DNA of 64,000 nucleotides from an uncultured Alphaproteobacteria bacterium (GCA_934234055.1 CAKQGY010000003.1:57819-121818); one strand, 5' to 3'. Positions 54,064 through 63,662 are shown, numbered from the stretch's first letter. Numbers and translations: made by a program. The notes: generated by a model not told the origin, from the letters alone.

Positions 54064-57000
54064 ATGGCCGAAGATAAAACTGTCAGCTCGTCAGAGCAGT
54101 ATACCAAAAAAAGCAATCGTCTGATTTTGTGGGTCGGATTGGGTCTACTTATGTTGTCTTTGGTGGCCTATTGTTCTATGATGGGTTCCTCGGGACAACG
54201 CGGAAGTGTAGATACACCCTTGGATACGAGAAGTGATAATGACCCTATTTTGGGCGGTGTCGGCTCCGGCTTTGAAACTTTCGGTGACGGAACAGCCCAG
54301 CTGGTGGCAGAGCCGGCATCGGTTCGTATGGACAATGTGGTCCTGGGTTCTCAGGCCGAAGCCGTTGTGGTTTTGACAGCAAAAAATGCACCGGTTTTGT
54401 TCTTGGGTCAGGAGTTGGCCGAGCAGCAAGAAGACGGATTTACGTTTAGCGGAACCTGTCAGCCCAATATGCATATCGCGCAGAATGAATCGTGCTCGTT
54501 AAAGGTATTGTGGAACCCGACGGCATTACGTCAGCTTCAAAATACCTTGATGATTCGGTGGCGTGAGGATAGTCCCACCGTTTATAAAGATATGTCTACA
54601 ACGATTTCTTTGACGGGGCAATCCACAGACTCAAAGGGTTGCGTGATTTGCGAAAGCAAATGTGATGATAAGAGCGCAGAGGTGGCACGACAAGCTTCTT
54701 TGTTTAGTGGTGAAACAGGGGACGTCTATACCGATGAAAACGGGCAAGAACGCGTTAAAATTAATGGTAAAGAATACTTGGTTAAAGAAGGGTTGCTGAT
54801 TGATCCGGAAACGGGGGCGATCGTGGGGATTGTTGAGCCCGAACGTATTCCGATGAGCTTGGACAACAGAATCTTGGGGACGATTACCAAAACGCAAGAT
54901 GTTTTGTCTGTGGACGGTAAGCAACTGGGGCGGCTGCTGGGAGATGGTACGATCGTTGATTCGACATTGAAGGTCGTCGGAGCGGCGATCCCGATTGTGT
55001 CAGTTATGGACGATCAAGGTAAAATTATCGGTAAAATGCAAAAAGACGGAACCGTTGTTGATGGCACAGGTGCAATTATCGGTATGCCGCATGTTGACGG
55101 TGATGTGGCTGATCTGGAAGGTAAAATGATCGGATCGCTGCGGCCGTATGGCTTGGTTATCGGTTTAACCGGAGATGTTCTGGGCGGGGTTGTACCTGAT
55201 GGGACAGTGGTTAATGCGGATTTGCAAGTAATCGGCTCTATAAAACCGAACGGTTTTGCAGTCAGTCCGGACGGGGAAATCTTGGGTGGTGTTGTGCCGC
55301 AAGGGATTGCCGTCGGTGTGGGGTGCAAAGCTTTGGGCGCCGTGCAACAAAACGGCCAGGTTAAAGATGAATTCTCGCAAATTGTGGGAAAAGTATTACT
55401 GGATGGCACCGTAGTGGATTCGCAAAATTTGGATCTGGGAAGTGTTGTCTCGGCCGGTTTAGTGATTGATGATCGTGGCGGATTGATCGGATTTGTAAAC
55501 TCGGAGGGTAAGGCTATTGACTCCAAAGGCGCTATTATCGGCTGTGTCAATCCGGACGGGACTGTTTCGGCCGGCAAGCATATGTTGGGCGCCGTGATGC
55601 CCAAGGGGCGTGTTGTTGGATCAGGTTGTCAGGTTGTGGGGTCGGTCTATCCGAACGGTGGTGTGATGAATGCTGCCGTGGAAATGATTGGACAGGTGCG
55701 TCCGGATACTTATGTTTATAACAGCAATAATCGGATTGTGGGTGTTGTTGTGCCACGGGGTGCAGCAATTGCTGACGGTTGCCGGATGTTGGGATTAATC
55801 TCGCGCGATGGTCAGGTGCTGGATAGTGCGGGTTTGGCGGTCGGATGTGTCAACTTGGAAAAGCAAGTCGTTGATAATCAACAAGAAGTCATCGGATTTA
55901 TTGCACCAAAGGGAATTGTCGCGGACAAAAACGGTAAAGTGATCGGCCGAGTGCGTCTGGATGGTAAAGTAATGGACTTAACGGGCAAAATAATCGGGTG
56001 CGTCAATGCAGACGGAACTGTTGTCGGATTGGATGGTAAGACAATTATCGGTCAAGTTGTCGGTGGCGGTGCAGGTGCTGCTTCGGGACAAACGGCCGGT
56101 GGTGTGATTTTGGATGCCAATGGTGATCCGACCGGCTGGACGGTGATCGGAAACGATGTCTATGATGAACACGGGAATAAAATTGGAACCCTGCAACCCA
56201 ATGGTTGGGTGACCAATGATCGCGGTGAAATTATCGGCGTTATCCCGCCGGATGGTGTGATTGTGTCTCATGACGGGCTGATTTTGGGACGCTATTCCAA
56301 ACAATCCGGAAAAGCATTGACTTTGGCGGGTGAACCACTGGGATATGTGTTGCCGGATTTCTCGGTGATTAATGGGGCCAAAGATGCTGTTATCGGTATG
56401 CTGATTCCGGATAAGACTCCGTTTATGGACAGTGAAAATGCCTATATGGGGACAATGAACATTGAGGGCTTGCTGTTGAGTGCGGCCGGTGATGTTTTGG
56501 GTGCAATTAAAGCCGACGGAACCGTTATCAATCGGGCCGGCCAAGTTATCGGGACTCGTATCCCGCAGGGCACGGTATTGTCTGTGACGGGGGCGGTTGT
56601 CGGAACAATCTCGCAAAAAGGTGAAGTGTTATCGCCGACGCAATCGGTTATCGGGCGCGTGTTGGGTAATGGGCTGGCTTTGACAACGGATGGGCAGATT
56701 CTGGGGGGTGTTTTCCCTGAAATATCATTGCCGGTGGGGGCTGATGGAATCTTGGGAGCCCTGACCTATCAAGGCGGAATTAATGATGCCAAGGGGCGTC
56801 AGATTGCTGTGGCATCACCGTTCGGAACGGTGTATGGAGAAAAAGAAAATATCACCGGCCGTTTGGTGCGAATTGGGCCTTATGTGGATTTGAACGGAAA
56901 ATTGATCGGTTGGACGAATTTCAAAGGGGATATTACCAACAGAGATGGAACTGTCATCGGGACAGTTACGATGTCGGGGATTGCTTTGAATAACGACGGT

Positions 57001-60000
57001 GATGTGATCGGATCTTTGGTGCCGCGTGGCGTTTTGACCGGACCGGACGGATTGTATCTGGGGGCGGTTTCGCCGAACGGACAGATTTTAACTTCGGACG
57101 GTAAAAATGTCGGAACAATGTCGGTTTCGGACTATCTGGCGAATGCCAAAGACGGTGTTGTCGGTCAGTTGTTGCCGATCGGGGTGGCGTTGAAACCCGA
57201 GGGTGGTTTGCTGGGATGGACTCGCTATGACGGAGCCGTTGAAAACGGGACACAGGTGGTTGGTCATGTGACATTTGGTGGTCAGGTTGTTCAGGCCGGT
57301 GGCACGGTAATCGGGCATTATGTGCCTTTGGCGACACCGGTTCTGGGTGATAAAGGTCGTATGCTGGGCTTGGTCGGTGCTGCCGGTCAGGTGGTCAGTC
57401 AGCGTGATGCTGTTGTCGGATCTGTGATGAATGGAACATATGTGGCCGGTAAAGGGCAAATTACAGGGCGTTTAATGGCCTGGACGCATGCAACGACTGC
57501 GGATACGACAGGAGCCTTTATCGGGTATGCGGGAGCTGACGGTGCGGTGATTTCGGCGCGGAACAACAAGCCTTTGGGCAATATGATGCTGAATGGGTTT
57601 GTGTCGGATTTAAGCAAGAAAATCACGGGTGGTCTGGCCCCGACGGGGTTGCCGATTGCAACGCGGTTGACGGTGCTGGGCACAGATTCTAAACTGGGTC
57701 AGGTTTTTACAAACGGGAAAATGATGGGCTTAGGCCTGGGAACCGGTAGCCAAGCAGTCTATGATAAAGATGGGGCCTTGGTCGGGGGTATTCTGCGTCC
57801 AACCGTATTCATTGAAAAGAACGGCGCTATGATTGGAACCAGCTCGGGAACGGCTGTGATCCAAGATAAAGACGGTCGAAAATTGGCATCCTATATGGCG
57901 TTCGGGTCGGCTTTGACACCGGACACGATTTGGGCCGGTAATGCAATGCCGGTGGGTAAAGCGATCAATGATGACGGCTATGATATCGGTGTTGTGGCGG
58001 CTGACGGGGCTGTGGTCAATGCGGATAACGCGGTTATGGGGCGAATCTTGCCGGACGGCAGTGCTTCGGGGGTTGTGGAACGGTTGACATTTACGACGAT
58101 GCCCTATATCGGACATACGGTCAAGCAAGGGTTGCCCTTTGGGTATAAAAACACGATTCTGGGTCGGACAACGGTCAATGGTGATATTATAGATGTGGCC
58201 GATAAAAAGGCTTATCGTGCTTTGGACGACGGAACGATTTTAGGAACGGATATGCCGCTGGACGGGATTATCTTGTCATTTAATCCGGCTACTTCACATG
58301 CGGGGCAAACCTTGGGTGTTTTGGACGGTGCCGGTGAGGTGATGAGTTTCGCCGGTGATGAGGCCGGTAAAATCGCCGTGAACGGCAGCGTAAAAGGAAA
58401 CCATAAATACCGAATCTTGGGCGCTTTGGTGCCGGAACCGCTGGTTGTGAATGATTGTAAAGTTGTGGGACAAACCTCTTATAACGGTCAGGTGATTGAC
58501 GGTCAAGGTCGTGCCACCGGTCGAATCTTGCCGGATAAATGGGCAGTGGATTCTGCGGATAATAAAATCGGTCGTGTCGTGCGTGTGGGCTTGGTTGCCT
58601 CTCCGACGGGGGACTATTTGGGTCGGACAATGCCGGATTCAACGGTTGTAGACCTGAACGGTGTCAATATGGGGTGTGCCAAAAATGACGGCTCGGTGGT
58701 TGATGCCAATGGTAATGAAATCGGGCATGTGATTGAACGGGGCTTGGTCGTTGATGAAAACGGAAATCCGATTGGCCGTATTCGTCATGACGGCACCGTT
58801 GTTGATAAAAACGGCACGGTTATCGGGAAAGTGCTGGGCGACGGTAAGGGAACGGTTGTGGATAATGAAGGCAATGTTATCGGTCGTAACATTACGCCGG
58901 ATGAAGAAATTATGTTCAATCCGGACGGAACAATTGCCGGGACTTTCGGACGGAATGGGATGTTCAAAGATCCAAAAGGTATTGAACAATTCCAAGTTTT
59001 GCCGAACGGGGATATTATTGATCCCAAGACAGGTCGTAAAATCGGAACCTTAACAGAAGACGGTCGGTTGCTGGATATCAACGGCAATGAAGTCAGTGAT
59101 ATTCGGGTCCTGCGCGACGCAGACGGTAATTACATCGGGCTGGTAGATGATGATGGTAATATCATCGGACCGGATGGTCAGATTATCGGGAAACTTTTGC
59201 CGGACGGCACGATCATGGATGTCAACGGCAATCCGATTGGTGTGGTGGATTCCACAGGGACTGTGCGCTTTAACGACGGGACGACGGGAACTTTGACGGG
59301 TGATATGAAAGGTGTTGCGCCAAATGCCACGCAATCTCAATCCGGATCCGGTTCGGGGGGTCGTCGGATTTATATCGGAGATAAAGTCTTTGAAGTGACT
59401 CCGCAAGGGTCGCTGGTGGACAAGGACGGCAATATCATCGGTTATATGGGTGAAGACGGACGGCCTTATTCATTGGATAATCGGTTGTTGGTCGGTGGAG
59501 ATAAAGACGGTCGCACGGTGCCCGATGTCAAGCAAAAGACACGCATCACACCGGAACAGAGTGCGGCAATGGACGAGTTGCTGTCATCTCGGCGGCAGGC
59601 TATGAAAGAAAAAATCCATTCGTTCAGTCGGTTGTTGCCGGACGGTCGGACTTTGGCCAAAGCGCGTAAGAAGGAAGATATCGATTGGGGTGAGCCGAAA
59701 GTGGTGTCAACCTATCCGGTGGATATGTCGCGTATGATCTTGAAGGATAAAGCGATTCCGGCGGTGTTAGTGCACTCTATTGACTCGCGTTATTCCAGCA
59801 CGCCTGTCACGGCGATTGTGGAACGCCATATCTATGCTGAACAGGGGCGTCGGATTATCATTCCGGCGGGCAGCCGTTTGATCGGAACGATGGGGGGTAA
59901 CGGTGGCGGCGGCGGATCGCATACCGAGAAAGTGTCTATTTCATGGACACGTTTGATTCGTCCGGACGGCTCGGCATTCAAGTTCTCGGGGACCTCGGGT

Positions 60001-60696
60001 GATGCCCAAGGACGAGGTGGTGTGCCGGCCTATTTGGACGAGCAGTTGCTGAAAAAATACGGTAAGCCCGTGTTGACAACAACTTTGACATCGGCAATTG
60101 CCTTTATCTCGGCAACGAACGACGATATCACGACCAAGGATAACGGCGATCAGGTTCAAAGCAGTCGGTCTGAGGCGGCCAATGATGCACGGAGCAACTT
60201 TATTGACTCTATGAGCGATATCTTCCAGCAATTACTGGACGAAGCGGTCAAAGTTGACGAAGTGTTATTCGTGCCGGCCGGAACTCGGTTGACGGTCTAT
60301 TCTAACGAAGATCTGTGGCTGCGCTCGGAAGTAGAAGATGAGCAAGATTATGATGCGCGGTTTGGAGCGGACAGCAAGCAAGCCAAAGGGACCTCAAAGG
60401 GCAACTGGATTGCCGGTCGGACTCCGGAATTGGAAGAACAAGCCTCGGGTGCCGGAATCGGTGTCGGCAGCTCGGTCGGGACATCAGAGGAAGTTTATAG
60501 TGAAGACGATTACTATAATCCCGAAGTAGATGACGAATCGGCTGCACTTTATGACGGACAAACAACCGGAACAGAAGGCAAAACGGGGACCACGGGAACG
60601 GGAAATAAAACCGGCTCGGTCAAGGGGAATACGAATACCCAAATGACACAACCGATTTTTCCGACCTCGGCGCAGCAGTCGCGTAAATTATTCTAA
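54064..60696 (+). CDS. Giant VirB10/DotG-like protein with ~80 17-residue repeats
   Basis: A 2210-aa protein. A short cytoplasmic tail and one membrane helix (~19-38) lead to an Ig-like domain of the choice-of-anchor D kind (~75-190, with SCSLKVLWNPTA), a Cys cluster (~196-205), and then a very long array of 17-residue repeats (residues ~254-1745). A VirB10/TrbI domain follows (~1880-2090), with the family motifs AIPAVLVHSIDSRYSS, RRIIIPAGSRLIG and a C-terminal VPAGTRLTVYSNEDLWLR. The end is a disordered Gly/Thr-rich tail. VirB10 proteins span from the inner membrane to the outer-membrane pore. The usual length is 400-1050 aa; CagY of Helicobacter is the closest known case of a giant repeat-containing form. 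Confidence 0.88.
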   Translation: MAEDKTVSSSEQYTKKSNRLILWVGLGLLMLSLVAYCSMMGSSGQRGSVDTPLDTRSDNDPILGGVGSGFETFGDGTAQLVAEPASVRMDNVVLGSQAEAVVVLTAKNAPVLFLGQELAEQQEDGFTFSGTCQPNMHIAQNESCSLKVLWNPTALRQLQNTLMIRWREDSPTVYKDMSTTISLTGQSTDSKGCVICESKCDDKSAEVARQASLFSGETGDVYTDENGQERVKINGKEYLVKEGLLIDPETGAIVGIVEPERIPMSLDNRILGTITKTQDVLSVDGKQLGRLLGDGTIVDSTLKVVGAAIPIVSVMDDQGKIIGKMQKDGTVVDGTGAIIGMPHVDGDVADLEGKMIGSLRPYGLVIGLTGDVLGGVVPDGTVVNADLQVIGSIKPNGFAVSPDGEILGGVVPQGIAVGVGCKALGAVQQNGQVKDEFSQIVGKVLLDGTVVDSQNLDLGSVVSAGLVIDDRGGLIGFVNSEGKAIDSKGAIIGCVNPDGTVSAGKHMLGAVMPKGRVVGSGCQVVGSVYPNGGVMNAAVEMIGQVRPDTYVYNSNNRIVGVVVPRGAAIADGCRMLGLISRDGQVLDSAGLAVGCVNLEKQVVDNQQEVIGFIAPKGIVADKNGKVIGRVRLDGKVMDLTGKIIGCVNADGTVVGLDGKTIIGQVVGGGAGAASGQTAGGVILDANGDPTGWTVIGNDVYDEHGNKIGTLQPNGWVTNDRGEIIGVIPPDGVIVSHDGLILGRYSKQSGKALTLAGEPLGYVLPDFSVINGAKDAVIGMLIPDKTPFMDSENAYMGTMNIEGLLLSAAGDVLGAIKADGTVINRAGQVIGTRIPQGTVLSVTGAVVGTISQKGEVLSPTQSVIGRVLGNGLALTTDGQILGGVFPEISLPVGADGILGALTYQGGINDAKGRQIAVASPFGTVYGEKENITGRLVRIGPYVDLNGKLIGWTNFKGDITNRDGTVIGTVTMSGIALNNDGDVIGSLVPRGVLTGPDGLYLGAVSPNGQILTSDGKNVGTMSVSDYLANAKDGVVGQLLPIGVALKPEGGLLGWTRYDGAVENGTQVVGHVTFGGQVVQAGGTVIGHYVPLATPVLGDKGRMLGLVGAAGQVVSQRDAVVGSVMNGTYVAGKGQITGRLMAWTHATTADTTGAFIGYAGADGAVISARNNKPLGNMMLNGFVSDLSKKITGGLAPTGLPIATRLTVLGTDSKLGQVFTNGKMMGLGLGTGSQAVYDKDGALVGGILRPTVFIEKNGAMIGTSSGTAVIQDKDGRKLASYMAFGSALTPDTIWAGNAMPVGKAINDDGYDIGVVAADGAVVNADNAVMGRILPDGSASGVVERLTFTTMPYIGHTVKQGLPFGYKNTILGRTTVNGDIIDVADKKAYRALDDGTILGTDMPLDGIILSFNPATSHAGQTLGVLDGAGEVMSFAGDEAGKIAVNGSVKGNHKYRILGALVPEPLVVNDCKVVGQTSYNGQVIDGQGRATGRILPDKWAVDSADNKIGRVVRVGLVASPTGDYLGRTMPDSTVVDLNGVNMGCAKNDGSVVDANGNEIGHVIERGLVVDENGNPIGRIRHDGTVVDKNGTVIGKVLGDGKGTVVDNEGNVIGRNITPDEEIMFNPDGTIAGTFGRNGMFKDPKGIEQFQVLPNGDIIDPKTGRKIGTLTEDGRLLDINGNEVSDIRVLRDADGNYIGLVDDDGNIIGPDGQIIGKLLPDGTIMDVNGNPIGVVDSTGTVRFNDGTTGTLTGDMKGVAPNATQSQSGSGSGGRRIYIGDKVFEVTPQGSLVDKDGNIIGYMGEDGRPYSLDNRLLVGGDKDGRTVPDVKQKTRITPEQSAAMDELLSSRRQAMKEKIHSFSRLLPDGRTLAKARKKEDIDWGEPKVVSTYPVDMSRMILKDKAIPAVLVHSIDSRYSSTPVTAIVERHIYAEQGRRIIIPAGSRLIGTMGGNGGGGGSHTEKVSISWTRLIRPDGSAFKFSGTSGDAQGRGGVPAYLDEQLLKKYGKPVLTTTLTSAIAFISATNDDITTKDNGDQVQSSRSEAANDARSNFIDSMSDIFQQLLDEAVKVDEVLFVPAGTRLTVYSNEDLWLRSEVEDEQDYDARFGADSKQAKGTSKGNWIAGRTPELEEQASGAGIGVGSSVGTSEEVYSEDDYYNPEVDDESAALYDGQTTGTEGKTGTTGTGNKTGSVKGNTNTQMTQPIFPTSAQQSRKLF
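54823..59300 (+). repeat. Coding array of about 80 copies of a 17-residue (51-bp) unit
   Basis: Reading consensus: [I/L/V]-G-x-[V/I]-x-x-[D/N]-G-x-[V]-[V/A]-[D/N]-x-x-G-x-[I/V/L]. I counted about 24 units in the first block (to ~56040) and about 55-58 after a short linker, with some units of 16-19 residues. The units differ a lot in sequence, so this is an old, diverged array and not a recent tandem expansion. The period fits a beta-solenoid-like fold. Confidence 0.85.
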
Positions 60697-60709
60697 CAAG
60701 AGGTGATAA

Positions 60710-61699
60710 ATGGCTGAACTACCGATTGAAAATACATATCGTGTTTTGGAGTCTGTGTTACAGCCTTTGGCCTATTGGTATAACCAGGATAATGTGGAAG
60801 ATGTAGCGATCAATAACCCCGGGGGGATTTGGTTGCGCTTGCGGGGGCGGCATGCTCATCCGTGGCACTATTACGAAGATCCCAAATTGACTCGTGAATA
60901 TTTGGTGAATGTGCTGCACATTATCGCTAATTCATATGATATGGCCTTTGATCCTGTCAGCGGAAATCCGGCGGTTTATGCGACGCTGCCGGGCGGACAC
61001 CGTTTTGCGGGCATTGCCGGCAATAATGTCAAGTATGATAACAATGACTTGACCGGCGGGGTGGCTATGGATATTCGTGTCTATCGCGAGGATTTGGATA
61101 TTAAAATGGACGCCTTTGGCCTGTCGCAGGGAGAGAGACTGCAACGAATCAATAAGTTAAAAGGGGTGGAAGATCCTGATGATCCGTATGAGCGGTTGGT
61201 GATGTATATCAAGCGCGGCAATCATGTTTTGGTTAGTGGTGGAACGGCAACCGGTAAGACAACATTTTTGAATAATATGATCAAGTTGCTGGACCTGCAT
61301 AAACGGATTGTGACGGTGGAAGATGTGCGTGAATTGATTGTTCCACATAAAAATCGGGTGCATTTAGTCCTGTCGCGGACCGAGCAAACCAACCAGTTTG
61401 ACTATAAAAAAGTGATTGACTTGGTTGTGCGTTTCACACCGGACGCGATTTTGTGCGGTGAAATTTCGGTGCAAAATGCGGGGGCGCTGTGGGAACTGAT
61501 GAACACAGGGCATGACAACTGCTTTGCTACCATTCATGCTGACTCCGCGCAAGAGGCTTATCAAGCCTTTTTGTCGCGTATTATGCATTCTTATCCTTCA
61601 ACAGACCGGGAAAAAACATTGCGTGAAATGCGTGAAAAATTGCGGGTTGTGCAAATCAACCGTGATGGCAATATCCGCGCTGTGACAGAAATCACCTAG
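60710..61699 (+). CDS. VirB11/DotB-family secretion ATPase
   Basis: A 329-aa soluble ATPase that should energise channel assembly or substrate export. The Walker A GGTATGKTT is at residues 177-185, the Asp box VEDVREL follows, Walker B lies in RFTPDAILCGEIS, and the His box is TGHDNCFATIHADS. The N-terminal domain (to ~130) resembles VirB11 more than PilT. It lies 13 bases after the VirB10-like gene. The last 8 bases overlap the convergent methyltransferase gene. Confidence 0.92.
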   Translation: MAELPIENTYRVLESVLQPLAYWYNQDNVEDVAINNPGGIWLRLRGRHAHPWHYYEDPKLTREYLVNVLHIIANSYDMAFDPVSGNPAVYATLPGGHRFAGIAGNNVKYDNNDLTGGVAMDIRVYREDLDIKMDAFGLSQGERLQRINKLKGVEDPDDPYERLVMYIKRGNHVLVSGGTATGKTTFLNNMIKLLDLHKRIVTVEDVRELIVPHKNRVHLVLSRTEQTNQFDYKKVIDLVVRFTPDAILCGEISVQNAGALWELMNTGHDNCFATIHADSAQEAYQAFLSRIMHSYPSTDREKTLREMREKLRVVQINRDGNIRAVTEIT

Positions 61700-62768
61700 T
61701 TCTTTGGAATTGCGCTAAAAACAGGCCGTCGGTGTGAGTCTGTGCGGGGGAGAATTGCTTGGTTTGAACCAGGGTAAATCCCGGATGGCGTTGCAGGAAA
61801 GTTTGTGTCTGGCCCGCATTTTCCGGATAAGTCAGTGAACAGGTCATATACGATAAAAAACCGCCGGTTTTTACATAAGAAACGGCTTTGTCCAAAATGT
61901 CGGCTTGGGTATGGACTAATTTTTCCAGTTGATCGGCGGTCAGTTTGAACCGCATATCCGGGCATCGTCGCCATGTGCCTGTGCCCGAGCAGGGGGCGTC
62001 AACCACAACATGATCATACATAGCCGCTTTCAAAGGGCGTTGAACGGTGATACAAGTGGCTCCCGCACGATTTGCCCGTTTTTTAAGCTCGGCCAGACTG
62101 CGTGAAGAAATATCATGTGCGGTGATAGAGCCTCGATTTTGCATCATTTGCGCGAAAATCAGGCTTTTTCCGCCGGCCCCGGCACAGTAATCCAATACCG
62201 TATTACCTGCCTGAATGCCTGTTGCCAAGGCTACACATTGGGACCCTTCGTCCTGAACCTCTATCAGGCCGTCGCGATAGGCCGGAATGATATTCAAATT
62301 GACTCGCTTAGTCAGGCGTAGTCCCCATGGGGAAAGTGGTGTTTTTTCGGTCGGGACTCCTTGATCGGATAACATTTTTTGAATGGCATTACGATCGCCG
62401 TTTGCGCGTAAAACAATATCGGCCGCTTGCAAAAGAGCGGGTAATTCAACATCGGCACTCGGGATCAGGGAAATAAGCCAATCGGGTACTTCCCAATTCA
62501 CGGCCGGTGGCGCACCGGTAATCGTATCCGGCAAGGTGTCCAGCTTGGCCAAGCGTTCGGCAGTCGTTGCATCCGGATAGGCATATTGCAGGCGGCGATA
62601 GTGTCGCAAATATCCCCAAACAAGGTCGGACAAGGTGCGCCGGTCTTTGGATCCGATATATCGGCGGGATCGGGTATAGGCACTTAAAACCTCGTTGGCC
62701 GGTTGCGGTGTGGCCAGAATTGCTGTCAGAACTTCGGTCGCTGCATGAACAATGGCTTCGGGTTTCAT
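61692..62768 (-). CDS. RsmB/NOL1/NOP2/Sun-family rRNA cytosine-C5 methyltransferase
   Basis: A 358-aa SAM-dependent m5C methyltransferase. It has the SAM motif LDYCAGAGGKSL, the first catalytic cysteine in DAPCSGTGTW, and the second in MTCSLTYPENAGQ. The N-terminal ~150 residues are shorter and less like NusB than in the copy at 8277-9530. The rRNA target cannot be read from sequence. The ATG overlaps the rlmE stop (ATGA), so the two rRNA methyltransferases are co-expressed. Confidence 0.88.
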   Translation of the reverse strand: MKPEAIVHAATEVLTAILATPQPANEVLSAYTRSRRYIGSKDRRTLSDLVWGYLRHYRRLQYAYPDATTAERLAKLDTLPDTITGAPPAVNWEVPDWLISLIPSADVELPALLQAADIVLRANGDRNAIQKMLSDQGVPTEKTPLSPWGLRLTKRVNLNIIPAYRDGLIEVQDEGSQCVALATGIQAGNTVLDYCAGAGGKSLIFAQMMQNRGSITAHDISSRSLAELKKRANRAGATCITVQRPLKAAMYDHVVVDAPCSGTGTWRRCPDMRFKLTADQLEKLVHTQADILDKAVSYVKTGGFLSYMTCSLTYPENAGQTQTFLQRHPGFTLVQTKQFSPAQTHTDGLFLAQFQRTR

Positions 62769-63448
62769 CAGTTCTTCCCCTTAAAACCGGTGGCAATAAC
62801 ATAAAATTCGGAGGAATCTTTGCGGCTGGCATCGGGCTTGGCATGCTTGACCACGGCAAAATCCCGCCGCATACGAGCTAAGAAAGCGTTTTCCGTGCCG
62901 CCTTGAAAGATTTTTGCAATAAAAACCCCGTTGGGTGCCAGCACTTGAATCGCAAAATCATAGGCCATTTCCAACAAGCCCATAATCCGCAGGTGGTCAA
63001 TATTGTGAATGCCTGTGGTGTTGGCGGCCATATCGGACATTACAATATCGGCCAAGTGTCCGCCCAGCATTTGTTTTAATTTATCCGGTGCCTCGTCGGA
63101 GGTAAAATCCATTTGAACCAGCTGTGCGCCGGGGATTGGGTCGGCCGGCAGTAAATCCATACCGACTACCAAGGGATTTTCGGGTGTAGATTTGACCAAC
63201 TGCACGGCCACCTGGGACCAGCCGCCGGGAGCGCACCCTAAATCCACGATGCGCTTGCCAGGTTTGAAGAAATGGAATTGTTCGTTCAGTTGAATAATCT
63301 TAAATGCAGCACGGCCACGATAGCCTTGGCGATGAGCTTCGGCTACATAGGGATCATTGATTTGACGTTGCAGCCACTTGGTGGAACTGGCTGATCGTTT
63401 GCGATCACGCTTTAAGTGTGTTTTTAAGGGACGGGAGTTAAATTTCAT
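62768..63448 (-). CDS. rlmE: 23S rRNA 2'-O-methyltransferase RlmE (FtsJ)
   Basis: RlmE methylates U2552 in the 23S A-loop. It is 226 aa. After a basic N-terminus (RDRKRSASSTKWLQRQ), it has the catalytic Lys-Asp-Lys-Glu fold with YRGRAAFKIIQL, the SAM loop VDLGCAPGGWSQVA, and the VMSDMAANTTG segment with the motif Asp. It has its own promoter and a good AAAGGA ribosome site. Confidence 0.96.
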   Translation of the reverse strand: MKFNSRPLKTHLKRDRKRSASSTKWLQRQINDPYVAEAHRQGYRGRAAFKIIQLNEQFHFFKPGKRIVDLGCAPGGWSQVAVQLVKSTPENPLVVGMDLLPADPIPGAQLVQMDFTSDEAPDKLKQMLGGHLADIVMSDMAANTTGIHNIDHLRIMGLLEMAYDFAIQVLAPNGVFIAKIFQGGTENAFLARMRRDFAVVKHAKPDASRKDSSEFYVIATGFKGKN

Positions 63449-63469
63449 GGTGATTTTTCCTTTGACAAC

Positions 63470-63498
63470 AGCATAGCAAAAAACACAGATTTTGTCAA
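63470..63498 (-). promoter_or_regulatory. Promoter of rlmE and the RsmB-family gene
   Basis: Minus strand: TTGACA (63498-63493), 17-base spacer, TATGCT (63475-63470). It is divergent from the tRNA-Arg promoter. Confidence 0.75.
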
Positions 63499-63513
63499 GA
63501 TGCGAAAAAGGGC

Positions 63514-63542
63514 TTGCTTTTTTTTGAAAAAAGGTGTATAAG
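63514..63542 (+). promoter_or_regulatory. Promoter of tRNA-Arg
   Basis: TTGCTT (63514-63519), 17-base spacer, TATAAG (63537-63542), ending 12 bases before the tRNA. Confidence 0.75.
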
Positions 63543-63554
63543 AAAAATGTTGAT

Positions 63555-63631
63555 GCGCTTGTAGCTCAGCTGGATAGAGTATTGCCCTCCGAAGGCAAGG
63601 GTCGTGAGTTCGAATCTCGCCAAGCGCGCCA
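63555..63631 (+). tRNA. tRNA-Arg (CCG)
   Basis: A full cloverleaf: GCGCTTG pairs with CAAGCGC, discriminator G, encoded CCA. The anticodon stem TTGCC/GGCAA encloses the loop CTCCGAA, with CCG at 63589-63591. The T arm contains AGTTCGAATCTC. Confidence 0.97.
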
Positions 63632-63634
63632 TAT

Positions 63635-63662
63635 AAAACACCGGTTTATCCGGTGTTTTTTT
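63635..63662 (+). terminator. Rho-independent terminator after tRNA-Arg
   Basis: AAAACACCGG, TTTAT loop, CCGGTGTTTTTTT. Confidence 0.88.

Noticed and set aside
54823..59300. CRISPR or satellite-type DNA array
   Set aside because: The period is in the protein (17 residues); the DNA units are highly diverged and in one open frame with codon-like variation.
54145..60565. Many minus-strand open frames opposite the VirB10-like gene
   Set aside because: They are shadows of the repeat-rich coding strand; none has an SD or a recognisable domain.
44041..61699. The T4SS locus as part of a conjugative plasmid or ICE
   Set aside because: No relaxase, replication or integrase gene is seen and both flanks are housekeeping genes; the tRNA-Arg repeat at 63.6 kb lies outside and is too short to prove an element.
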